Part shown: positions 16,516 through 24,089 of the stretch, one piece after another
Layout of the letters: every line of letters starts with the position of its first letter
Numbering within the stretch: position 1 is the first letter of the stretch
Assembly: GCA_023382975.1 (NCBI GenBank)
Contig: JAHDXO010000051.1
Span: forward strand, 19,807-83,806
DNA length: 64,000 nucleotides
Reading direction: 5' to 3'
Source of the DNA: Pirellulaceae bacterium
GTDB lineage: Bacteria > Planctomycetota > Planctomycetia > Pirellulales > Pirellulaceae
Program-made: the position numbers and the translations under genes
The notes under the pieces: model-generated
What the model was told of the DNA's origin: nothing
The model's database searches: none
The model's input: only the letters and a program-made list of their open reading frames with translations

Positions 16516-18765
16516 CTAGTCGCGGAAGCCCTTTTCGGTGCCGGAGCGTCTGCCGTCGTCCTTCAGGGTGCCCGGCTTCCAGTTTCGGGCGATGTCGAGA
16601 TCGGCGGCCACCTTTTCGGTCAACGCGGTCACATCCACATAACCGACACGGTTGTAGAGCGCCGGAACGTAATGGGCGTCGCGAATGGCCGCGTAACGCT
16701 GCCAGTGGGAGTGGGCGTCGCCCAGGTGTCGCAGCGCTGCCTCTTGTTCGAGCCGCTCGCCGTTGACGTCGAACAGCGCCAAGGCACAGGCTCCGCGAAT
16801 TTTCGACGCGTAGTAGCGGCCGAGCCAGGCCAGGGCCTCGCAATCGTCGACGGTCTTACGGAGTTCGGCATCTTCTCGCGCTGCGTCTCGGAGCCTGTCG
16901 AGGGCGGCGAGAGTTCCCGCTGCCGCGCCGTCGAGTGCCTCGGCGATCTCAAGCGGCGTCGTCTGCTCCATCGGCTCGCCCGCAGTCAGACGCACGCGCC
17001 AATCGCGGATGCACAGCACCTTCGCGCCCGGCATGGTGATACCCTCCATGAAATGGCGCACAGTGTAGAAGCCCTGGCCTTGGCTTCTGCGATGGCTCCA
17101 GCAAGCTTCGGGATACCACTTCAGATCGATATCGCCCCAGAAGAAGCGTGTGATCAGCGGCATGACTTGGGCGGCGCCTTGGAGAGCGCGAAAGATCTGC
17201 GGCGACGGGGCGTTTGGATGTCGCGCGGCGAGGGCTCGCTCGAAGTGTGCGTCCGGCAGCGCGGGATCGTATGCCAAGCGACCCCAGAGCATGAAGGAAT
17301 ACCACTGCTTGTCCATCACCAGCGGCCGCGGGCCCGGGTCGGGCTGGCGCTCGAGAAAGTCGCGTCCCCAAATGTAGCCGTCCGGCCCCATGTAGAAGCC
17401 GGCCATCTTGTCGGCCGAGGGCATGTTCAAGATGTACTGGCGGGCGTAGACAGGGTCGCCGAAGCGGAAGGTGTAGATGTCGTCGTTGCGCACGGTGAGC
17501 CAGGTCTTCCGGCCGGGCGCGAGGTTCTCCAGCAATGGCTGGATGAAAGGCGGATTCGGAATCGAATACATGTGCGCCACCGAGTATTTGAAGCTGAAAT
17601 CGAACGGTCCGGGAAAGTCCTGGAAGGCGTTCAGGATGTCGCTTTGCGCGGTCCAGTGGAAGCGATGGATCAGGCGGAACTCGCGCTGGGGATCGTCCTG
17701 CAAGGCATCGCGCACGCCTTCGCCGTAGGTGTCCCACAGCCAGGCTTCCTTGACTTTCGAGTCCATGTTATGCGGCATGCCTTCGCCGGCGGTGATGCCC
17801 ATGCCGGCCAACAGCGGGTAGGTCTTCACCATTTCCCGCACGCTGGCGCGGAAGTACTTTTTCGTGATCTCGTTGTTTAGATCGTTCGTGATGCCGTGCT
17901 TGCCCTCGGCGCCGAAGGTGAAGACGTTCCAGGTGAAGAAATAGACCTGAACGCCGCGGTCGGCGGCCTGCTGCATGACCCACCGCCAGAACTCGATCTT
18001 CTCGTCCATCGTGATGCGCTTCACCAACTCGTGGTCGGCGAGCATTGCGGGTCGGACCATGTCGCTGCCCGCAAAGCTGAAGGTGTCATCCAGCTTGGCG
18101 CGCGTGCGCCAGACATCCTCCAGCGCGACCTCCGGAAACTCCGGCACCTTCACCAGCGAGGGAAAGGGATGCAGGCTCCAGAGCGACAGCACGTTGTAGC
18201 GATGCCGTGCCAGCGAATCGAGCAGCGCGGTCCAGAAGTCGCGTTCCCACATCTCGGGGATGTTCGCCTGGGCGGCGTCGGAGCAGTCCGAATAACTCGG
18301 CGTGCGCAGATCGAGCGGGAGGTTGAACTTGATGCCGCGCCGCGCGATGTGGGGCTGGTGGTCGGAGTCTTCCAGCGAATCGAGCGTACCCGTGCGAATC
18401 GCCTCGGCGATGTCCAGCCCGCCGTACATCGCGCCGGCGGCATCGGCCCCGCGCACCGTGATGGTGGGGCGACCGTCCTCGTTCCGCACGCGGATGCTGT
18501 AGCTCTGCGCGGCGGCATTGCCCTCGTCTCCAACGGTGATCGCAATGCGGGTCGCATGGGCGTCCTGCCCCAGCGCCAAGCCTTGTGCCGCAGCCTCCCG
18601 GAGAATCTCCTCGGCGGCGAACTTCCCCGGACCGCCCGTGGCCCGATCGTTCGCCAGATCGAGTTCGGCGGCCATCGCGGGAACCGCGGCAACCGCGACC
18701 AGGAGCATCAGGGCCGCAATGCGTGCGGACATTCGAGCCAGTAGCTTTGGAATCCAGGATGTCAT
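16516..18765 (-). CDS. exported alpha-glucuronidase-like glycoside hydrolase (GH67-like architecture)
   Basis: A 749-residue secreted protein. The signal peptide (MTSWIPKLLARMSARIAALMLLVAVAAV) is followed by a GH20/GH67-type N-terminal domain (AAEEILREAAAQ, GADAAGAMYGGLDIAEAI) and a barrel with HRYNVLSLWSLHPFPSL and LAGMGITAGEGMP. The TAGEGM motif and overall layout resemble alpha-glucuronidases, which remove (4-O-methyl-)glucuronate from xylan fragments, but the resemblance is distant. Nearby GH10, GH127 and GH5-like enzymes fit. The start at 18765 is supported by AAGGA and the signal peptide. It is 113 nt downstream of the sulfatase gene. Confidence 0.68.
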   Translation of the reverse strand: MTSWIPKLLARMSARIAALMLLVAVAAVPAMAAELDLANDRATGGPGKFAAEEILREAAAQGLALGQDAHATRIAITVGDEGNAAAQSYSIRVRNEDGRPTITVRGADAAGAMYGGLDIAEAIRTGTLDSLEDSDHQPHIARRGIKFNLPLDLRTPSYSDCSDAAQANIPEMWERDFWTALLDSLARHRYNVLSLWSLHPFPSLVKVPEFPEVALEDVWRTRAKLDDTFSFAGSDMVRPAMLADHELVKRITMDEKIEFWRWVMQQAADRGVQVYFFTWNVFTFGAEGKHGITNDLNNEITKKYFRASVREMVKTYPLLAGMGITAGEGMPHNMDSKVKEAWLWDTYGEGVRDALQDDPQREFRLIHRFHWTAQSDILNAFQDFPGPFDFSFKYSVAHMYSIPNPPFIQPLLENLAPGRKTWLTVRNDDIYTFRFGDPVYARQYILNMPSADKMAGFYMGPDGYIWGRDFLERQPDPGPRPLVMDKQWYSFMLWGRLAYDPALPDAHFERALAARHPNAPSPQIFRALQGAAQVMPLITRFFWGDIDLKWYPEACWSHRRSQGQGFYTVRHFMEGITMPGAKVLCIRDWRVRLTAGEPMEQTTPLEIAEALDGAAAGTLAALDRLRDAAREDAELRKTVDDCEALAWLGRYYASKIRGACALALFDVNGERLEQEAALRHLGDAHSHWQRYAAIRDAHYVPALYNRVGYVDVTALTEKVAADLDIARNWKPGTLKDDGRRSGTEKGFRD

Positions 18766-18878
18766 CGTCGTCCTTCGTGTCCTTGGGCTTTTCGCGTCGT
18801 AACGAAGCCGCCGTATCGCCCGATCATGCGGCGGCCTCGTTGTATCCGGAGAAAGTTCACGTTGTCTCCTGACAGGCT

Positions 18879-20486
18879 TCACTCGCTGGGCACCGGGGTG
18901 CTGCGTTTCGAGCGGCGGATCTCGCGATAGAGATTCTCCATGCGCGCGATGCGGTCTTTTTGCGCGGGCTCGCCGATCAGGTTCTTTTGCTCGGTCAGGT
19001 CGTCGGCCAGATTGTAAAGCGCCGCGGGGGCGTCATGTTCGATGTCGAAGACCAGCTTCCACGGGCCTTCGCGCAGGGAGTGGGCCATGCCGTCGCTGCC
19101 GGATTGTTCGCCTTTCTTGGCAATCGCGTTGAACGCTTTGTTTCGGGCCTGCTTGGCTTCGGCGGCCGTCACTTTCTTCCCGGACGCTTTCGCTTTCGGC
19201 TTTGGCTTCTCGGCCTGTGAGCGGCCATCCTTGTCGATGCCTTCGGTAAAGGCGTCGCGGCCCGGGCTGCTCTGAATCAGCAGCGTTTGGCGCACCGGCT
19301 GGTCGTCGCCGCGCTGGCCGAGCAAGACCGGGGCCAAGCTGACGCTGTCGAGCATCTGGTCGGCGGAGAACTTGCCGCCGGCCAACTCGACGAACGTCGG
19401 CACGATGTCGTGCGTGCCGATGACCTGGTCGCGGACCTGGCCGGCGGGCACTCGGCCTTTCCATAGGGCAAGGAACGGCACGCGATGGCCGCCTTCCCAG
19501 ATGTACGACTTCGAGCCGCGCAGCCCGCCCACCGCGTCGTGGCCGAACGTGGCCCGGTCGGATGGAATGCCCCCGTTGTCGCTGGTGGCGATGATGAGCG
19601 TGTTTTCCAGCAGCCCGCGTTCCTCCAGCGCCTCGATGAACTTGCCTGCGACCACATCGAACTCGTAGGCCATGTCGGTCTTGGCCGACATCTTGGTGAC
19701 GCCTTTGACGGGCGTTCCGAAAATGTCGTCCGGCGGCGTGTAAGGCCCGTGCGCCCCGTCCGTCGAAAGGTGAATGTAGAACGGCTGCGACTTGTCGGCG
19801 TCGATGAACGCCAGCGCCTTTTCAATCAGCTTGGGGCCGACCTGGCGGCTGTCCCAGTCGGGCAGGCCCGGCCCGGCCGTCGGGATCACGCCGCCGTTGC
19901 GCGGTCCGGCTTCCAATTGCGTGACCTTGGCGCCGTCGCCGTCGACGCGGTTGTTTTCGAAGAAACAATAGGGCGGCGCCTGATGCCCGCCGAGCAGCAC
20001 GTAGGAATACGTAAAGCCCCATTGCAGCGGCCCGACCTTCATCGGCCGCGTGAAGTCCGGCTTGCCGGCCGAGTCGTTCTCGAAGATGCCGCCGAAGTGC
20101 AGCTTTCCGAACAGGCCGGTGCGGTAGCCGGCTTCCCGCAACAAGTGCCCGACCGTCTTCTGGCCGTCCAGGAACTGCGGCTGCTGGTTCCAGCCCCAGG
20201 TTCCGCCCGGCTGACGGCCGCGCCAGGTGTAATTGCCCGTCGCCACCGTGTAACGCGTCGGGGCGCACAGCGCGGCGGGCGTATGCGCATCGGTGAAGCG
20301 CATGCCCTCGCGGGCCATCCGGTCCAAGTTCGGCGTCGGCACCTTGCCGTTCGGGTTGTAGCACTGGAAATCGCCCCAGCCGAGATCGTCGGCCATCAGG
20401 AAGATGATGTTTGGCCGCTCGGCCGCGAAAGCCGCGAGCGCCGGCCCCAGCCAGAGAATCAACAGCAATGCCATCATGCGCTTCAT
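18879..20486 (-). CDS. exported type I (formylglycine) arylsulfatase-family protein
   Basis: A 535-residue sulfatase for sulfate ester hydrolysis, probably periplasmic. The signal peptide MKRMMALLLILWLGPALAAFA is followed by the calcium-binding DD at 33-34 (MADDLGWGDF) and the maturation motif C74-A-P-T-R, whose Cys would be converted to formylglycine. Further motifs are FGKLHFGG, ATSDNGG and GGHRVPFLALWKG. A lysine-rich insert (AEKPKPKAKASGKKVTAAEA) lies late in the protein. The start at 20486 is set by the signal peptide and AAAGGA upstream. It is probably the first gene of the series that ends at 13524. Confidence 0.92.
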   Translation of the reverse strand: MKRMMALLLILWLGPALAAFAAERPNIIFLMADDLGWGDFQCYNPNGKVPTPNLDRMAREGMRFTDAHTPAALCAPTRYTVATGNYTWRGRQPGGTWGWNQQPQFLDGQKTVGHLLREAGYRTGLFGKLHFGGIFENDSAGKPDFTRPMKVGPLQWGFTYSYVLLGGHQAPPYCFFENNRVDGDGAKVTQLEAGPRNGGVIPTAGPGLPDWDSRQVGPKLIEKALAFIDADKSQPFYIHLSTDGAHGPYTPPDDIFGTPVKGVTKMSAKTDMAYEFDVVAGKFIEALEERGLLENTLIIATSDNGGIPSDRATFGHDAVGGLRGSKSYIWEGGHRVPFLALWKGRVPAGQVRDQVIGTHDIVPTFVELAGGKFSADQMLDSVSLAPVLLGQRGDDQPVRQTLLIQSSPGRDAFTEGIDKDGRSQAEKPKPKAKASGKKVTAAEAKQARNKAFNAIAKKGEQSGSDGMAHSLREGPWKLVFDIEHDAPAALYNLADDLTEQKNLIGEPAQKDRIARMENLYREIRRSKRSTPVPSE

Positions 20487-20605
20487 GACTCGGTCCTTTC
20501 GTTGGAGGGTGTGTTCTTCACGCGGACGAGACCCGACGCAGAGACTCCTTCGCTCGACGTGATTCGCGCTCCACGGAGATCGTGGTTCTCGCGCTCCGCG
20601 AACGA

Positions 20606-21565
20606 TCATCCTACATCATTTGGCAGTACGGTGGTCAGTGGTTTCGAATTTACGAAGGTGTCATCGCGGCCCAAGGCACGGATCAACTCGCGCACCGCGG
20701 GAGAGCACGGCCCGCGCACGATGAAGACCAGCGCCGGCGGAGGATCGCCACCGATTTCCTCGCAGGTCCATTCGTTCGCGGCGTAGTCCACGCGGCAACG
20801 CCGGCCAGCGACATCCGCGAAGCCTTTGATCCGGTACACCTCGTCCCGAACCAAATCGACCGCCGCCCGCAAACGGTCCCAATCCACTGCCTCCGCCAGC
20901 GGCACGTCAAGCGTCGCGTAGTTCGGATCGACGCACGCCGCCAACTCGCCGTGTACCGCCGCGAGCGGGCGAGTCGCGAACACGTCCGCGTCGGTCCGGC
21001 AGCGACTGGTTCGCACGATCGGCGCCGTGGGACGGATTTCGCGGATCGCGGTCTCCGCCTGCTCGACGTCGGCCGGAGAATACAGATCGGTCTTGTTGAG
21101 CAAAATCAGGCTGGCGGCCTCGATCTGCGCGCGGAGGTTCGGCAACGTGCGCAGCAGCTTCCCCAGGGTGCCCGGGTCCACGATCGCGACGACGGCTGTC
21201 ATGTCGTAAATCCGGTCGAGCCGCGACTCGCCCAGCATCTGACTGGCCACGGCCGGATTGGCCATGCCGCTGGCTTCGACCACCACGCCGTCGAGCGGTT
21301 CGGCCGGCGTCCCGAACCGGTCCGGCAGGGTGCGCAATTGGCTGATGAACTCCGTCACCAGGCAGCGGCAGAAGATGCTCCCGCCGGCGATCGCCACCAC
21401 GTCCGGCGTCTGGGCCAGCAGCCGCGTCGCATCCACGTCGCGCGCGGAGAACTCGTTGACCAAGTAGACGATCCTCCGCCGGCGATGGCGGTCGACAAGC
21501 TGTTCGAGGAACGTCGTCTTGCCGCTGCCCAGGAAGCCGGTGACCAGGACCAGAGGGATCTTCAC
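20606..21565 (-). CDS. CobW/G3E-family P-loop GTPase
   Basis: A 319-residue GTP-binding metallochaperone-like protein. Walker A is GFLGSGKTT at 10-18; NKTD gives guanine specificity; VVEASGMANP is the switch region of G3E proteins. The usual CxCC metal motif of COG0523 proteins appears only as IFCRC, so metal binding may differ. A CobW C-terminal domain follows (YRIKGFADVAGRRCRVDY). The GTG start at 21565 overlaps the stop of the upstream methyltransferase gene (GTGA), with GGAGAA before it, so the two are coupled. The partner suggests a role in activating or supplying cofactor to a corrinoid methyltransferase. Confidence 0.9.
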   Translation of the reverse strand: MKIPLVLVTGFLGSGKTTFLEQLVDRHRRRRIVYLVNEFSARDVDATRLLAQTPDVVAIAGGSIFCRCLVTEFISQLRTLPDRFGTPAEPLDGVVVEASGMANPAVASQMLGESRLDRIYDMTAVVAIVDPGTLGKLLRTLPNLRAQIEAASLILLNKTDLYSPADVEQAETAIREIRPTAPIVRTSRCRTDADVFATRPLAAVHGELAACVDPNYATLDVPLAEAVDWDRLRAAVDLVRDEVYRIKGFADVAGRRCRVDYAANEWTCEEIGGDPPPALVFIVRGPCSPAVRELIRALGRDDTFVNSKPLTTVLPNDVG

Positions 21566-22932
21566 TTGCGCTTCTCCAGGATCTTCGCCTCGATGGACGC
21601 CACCAGCGTGTTCTGATCGGGGATGATCGAGCTGAAGGCTACCGTCCCATCCAGGCAAATCGTGGGAATGTTCTTCACGCCCAGGCGCGTCATCGTGCCG
21701 ATGCCTTCGCGGCTGGTGATGCGGTGCTCCTTGACGATCACGGGCTGCGACAGCCGCTTGGCCGCCCGATGGACGGCGTCCATCATATATTGGCAGGGGG
21801 CACAGGAAGCCGAGTCGAGCGTGATCACGTCCACCGTCACATGCGGCTCCGCGGCGTAGTCCGGCAAGGCGACGGCGGCCGCGTGCTCGGCGGTCTTGGC
21901 GATGATGGTGCGTTTGGCCACTTCGCGGCGGTAGCTGTCGTGGACCATCGTGGCGACGGCGGTCAGGTTCTTCTCGGGTGTATGGAACGGCAGGTCGCAG
22001 CCGGGGGCCAACACGAAGCCGCAGCCGCCGCCCACGTCGATACAGCGGATGGCGTCGAGTTGCGCGTCCTCCTCGTCGCCCAGCAGCAGGACGCTCGTCA
22101 GCTTCAGGTTCCCGCCAAAGGACTTGTTCCGGCCGCGGGTGTAGTCGCGGATCCGCTCCAGGGCGATGTTCTCGTCGATGCAGATGTTGTCGCAATCCGT
22201 CCGGCACATGACTTCCAAGTTGCGGGTCGCGTCCCCGCAGACAAACAAGGACGAGAGCCCCCGGCGGTCGCGGACGAAATCGAAAATCTGGTTGGCCACC
22301 GGCGACACGAACTGCTCGAAGTGCTCCGGCGAAATCTGGCTGGTCATCGGGTCCACCACGGCGATCACGTCCGCGCCGCGTTCCAGGTAGGCTTGGGCGA
22401 CCTTCTGGCCGACCGAGGCACAGAAGCCGATCACGGCCTTGACGTAGTCGGGATGGTCGAACATCTGCAGGAAAATGTCGTTCCCCATCAGATGCAGCGC
22501 CAGCGTGAACGGTCCGCAGAGCAACCCGTACAGCGCGACCTCGTCGCCGAGCTCCTGCTTTGCCCGACCCAGCGCATCCATCACCATCGGAAACCGGCCC
22601 ATGCTCGCGTCGAACACCGGCAGCGACAGGAGCGACTTGCCCTGCTCCAAGGGATGCGTGCAGACCGAGGGCGGCGTCTCGTCGGCCCAGCGCAGCTCGC
22701 AGCCGAGCACTTCGGCTTCGAGCTGGAGATCGAAGACGATCGGCAGCCCGTCGGGCCGATACAGCTCGTTGGCCCGCCGCAGGCCGGCCATGATCAGGTC
22801 GCTGGAGTGCAGGTAGTCCCGAGCCGTCTGCCCGGTGAGTTTAGCGCCGTGGACGCCCACGAACGGCAGCCAGGCCGGACGCGGCGTGGTTTCGTTGTGG
22901 AGCGCCTTCAACAGGACATCGCGTCGGTTCAT
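21562..22932 (-). CDS. UroD-family (MtaA/CmuA-like) methyltransferase fused to a thioredoxin-like domain
   Basis: A 456-residue cytoplasmic fusion. Residues 1-345 are a uroporphyrinogen decarboxylase-family barrel of the corrinoid methyltransferase type: LLCGPFTLALHLMG, DPMTSQISPEHFEQFV, FVCGDATRN and GCDLPFHTPEKNL, with His/Cys residues that could bind zinc. Residues 365-456 are a thioredoxin/glutaredoxin-like fold with a CAPC active site (Cys377, Cys380) and a NIPTI cis-proline loop. Start ATG 22932 follows AAGGAA. The fusion suggests redox control or reductive activation of a methyl-transfer protein. The methyl donor is unknown. Confidence 0.85.
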   Translation of the reverse strand: MNRRDVLLKALHNETTPRPAWLPFVGVHGAKLTGQTARDYLHSSDLIMAGLRRANELYRPDGLPIVFDLQLEAEVLGCELRWADETPPSVCTHPLEQGKSLLSLPVFDASMGRFPMVMDALGRAKQELGDEVALYGLLCGPFTLALHLMGNDIFLQMFDHPDYVKAVIGFCASVGQKVAQAYLERGADVIAVVDPMTSQISPEHFEQFVSPVANQIFDFVRDRRGLSSLFVCGDATRNLEVMCRTDCDNICIDENIALERIRDYTRGRNKSFGGNLKLTSVLLLGDEEDAQLDAIRCIDVGGGCGFVLAPGCDLPFHTPEKNLTAVATMVHDSYRREVAKRTIIAKTAEHAAAVALPDYAAEPHVTVDVITLDSASCAPCQYMMDAVHRAAKRLSQPVIVKEHRITSREGIGTMTRLGVKNIPTICLDGTVAFSSIIPDQNTLVASIEAKILEKRK

Positions 22933-23065
22933 CAAGCTGGGTTCCTTATGACAGAGTTTCCGCCGGCGAATCGTTCCCGGTCGGCATCCCATCGTAGTTT
23001 GTCCCCGACCCGGCTGGCAATCTGGGCGAACTGCCCCAGCGAAGTCACGCGGCGGCCGACGCCAG

Positions 23066-23097
23066 TTGTCCAGAGGGCACGATCGCTGTACTATACT
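23066..23097 (+). promoter_or_regulatory. possible promoter of the toxin-antitoxin pair
   Basis: TTGTCC at 23066-23071 and TATACT at 23092-23097 precede the toxin start by about 35 nt. The 20-nt spacing is long for a sigma-70 promoter, so this is tentative. It lies in the divergent gap between the UroD-thioredoxin gene and the toxin gene. Confidence 0.3.
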
Positions 23098-23132
23098 GAG
23101 ATTGATCTGGTAAGCAGACGGGGAAATCGACA

Positions 23133-23402
23133 ATGGTGTGCGTCATTTGGGATCTCGAGGACGATCCAGATGGCAACTTTCAACACATCGCGGAACACGG
23201 TGTGACGCCGGAAGAGGTCGACGAGGTGCTGAACGACCGCAGTTCCCGGACGACCCGCAGTGAGTCAAGTGGTCGCCCTATCACCTTCGGTTGGACGTCT
23301 GAAGGACGATACTTGGCTGTTGTGTGGGAGCTGGTAGAAGACGAGCCCATGTCGGTCTATCCAGTGACCGCTTACCCAGCACCTGAACCGCGCGAGGGGT
23401 GA
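23133..23402 (+). CDS. BrnT/DUF4258-like putative toxin
   Basis: An 89-residue protein: VIWDLEDDPDGNFQHIAEHGVTPEEVDEVL, then GRPITFGWTSEGRYLAVVWE and VYPVTAYPAPEP. This layout (WD..D..N..H..H.VTPEEVEE, then a beta sheet ending in a YPVTAY-like strand) is that of BrnT-like RNase toxins and their DUF4258 relatives. Its stop overlaps the ribosome site of an XRE-type gene, as expected for a toxin followed by its antitoxin. A broken second copy flanks the far side of the STAND cluster (30270-30975). Toxicity is inferred. Confidence 0.72.
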   Translation: MVCVIWDLEDDPDGNFQHIAEHGVTPEEVDEVLNDRSSRTTRSESSGRPITFGWTSEGRYLAVVWELVEDEPMSVYPVTAYPAPEPREG

Positions 23403-23404
23403 GA

Positions 23405-23770
23405 ATGAGCGGTAAGAGAATCCATCGGGCCATGCCACGGACGCCCGAAGAAAAACGGCGTTTGCAGGAGATCCGGGAACGTTTCCAACAAGAGCGGCCG
23501 GGGTTGGATGACCTGTTGGCCAGCGGAGATGCTACCGAGGTCGTGGTCCAGGGCGAGTATCTGGATCTCTGCACGATGCTGACAGCCCTGAAACGTCATC
23601 GCGAGCGGCAGGGCTTGAGTCTGTCGGACGTCGCCGCGCGCAGCGGCATGGACCGAGCTGCGGTCAGTCGCTTGGAAAACGGCGTCTGCCTCAACCCCAC
23701 CCTCGAAACCTTGTACCGCTACGCCGAAGCGGTTCGGGCCGAGATCGGCTTCACCATCCACACGTCCTGA
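23405..23770 (+). CDS. XRE-family helix-turn-helix antitoxin
   Basis: A 121-residue DNA-binding protein. The C-terminal half is a Cro/CI-type helix-turn-helix: LKRHRERQGLSLSDVAARSGMDRAAVSRLENG, then TLETLYRYAEAVRAEIGF. The N-terminal half is charged and probably contacts the toxin. ATG 23405 is chosen over the overlapping GTG at 23399 because GAGGGG sits about 5 nt before it. Such proteins usually neutralise the toxin and repress the operon. Confidence 0.8.
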   Translation: MSGKRIHRAMPRTPEEKRRLQEIRERFQQERPGLDDLLASGDATEVVVQGEYLDLCTMLTALKRHRERQGLSLSDVAARSGMDRAAVSRLENGVCLNPTLETLYRYAEAVRAEIGFTIHTS

Positions 23771-23827
23771 CCGTGTGCTGAGACCGCGTCGACAGTCATC
23801 GGGACGATACGCGGGGTCGTACGGCAA

Positions 23828-23939
23828 CCCGGATTATTCACGAAGTGCTCCGCGGGGCCGTAGTACAGGCTGCCAGCCTGTATTTGGGGAACACAGGCAA
23901 GCTGCCTGTGCTACAACTCGCCCCCGTGAATAATCCGGG
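23828..23939. repeat. 112-bp palindromic MITE-like element with perfect 15-bp inverted ends
   Basis: CCCGGATTATTCACG (23828-23842) is repeated exactly inverted at 23925-23939. Inside, tagtacaggctgccagcctg and acaggcaagctgcctgtgct form further dyads. A related interior (tagcacaggccgccagcgcc) is at 48122-48145. No coding capacity. It accounts for most of the 319-nt gap before the STAND gene; nothing else is evident there. Confidence 0.75.
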
Positions 23940-24089
23940 CTAAGCGGCTATTTGGAGTGTCCGCGACGGCTATTTTCATGTCCCAGCCGCGGGATCTTGT
24001 CCCTGTTGTTCGCCAACCGTGCGTCCGCCATAATTGGGGTCGCTCGCGGGCGAGGAAGCGTTCCATTTTTTGCGCAGCAGGGTTCCCCG

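Noticed and set aside
19485..20786. 433-codon plus-strand frame opposite the sulfatase
   Set aside because: Antisense to an intact sulfatase with all signature motifs.
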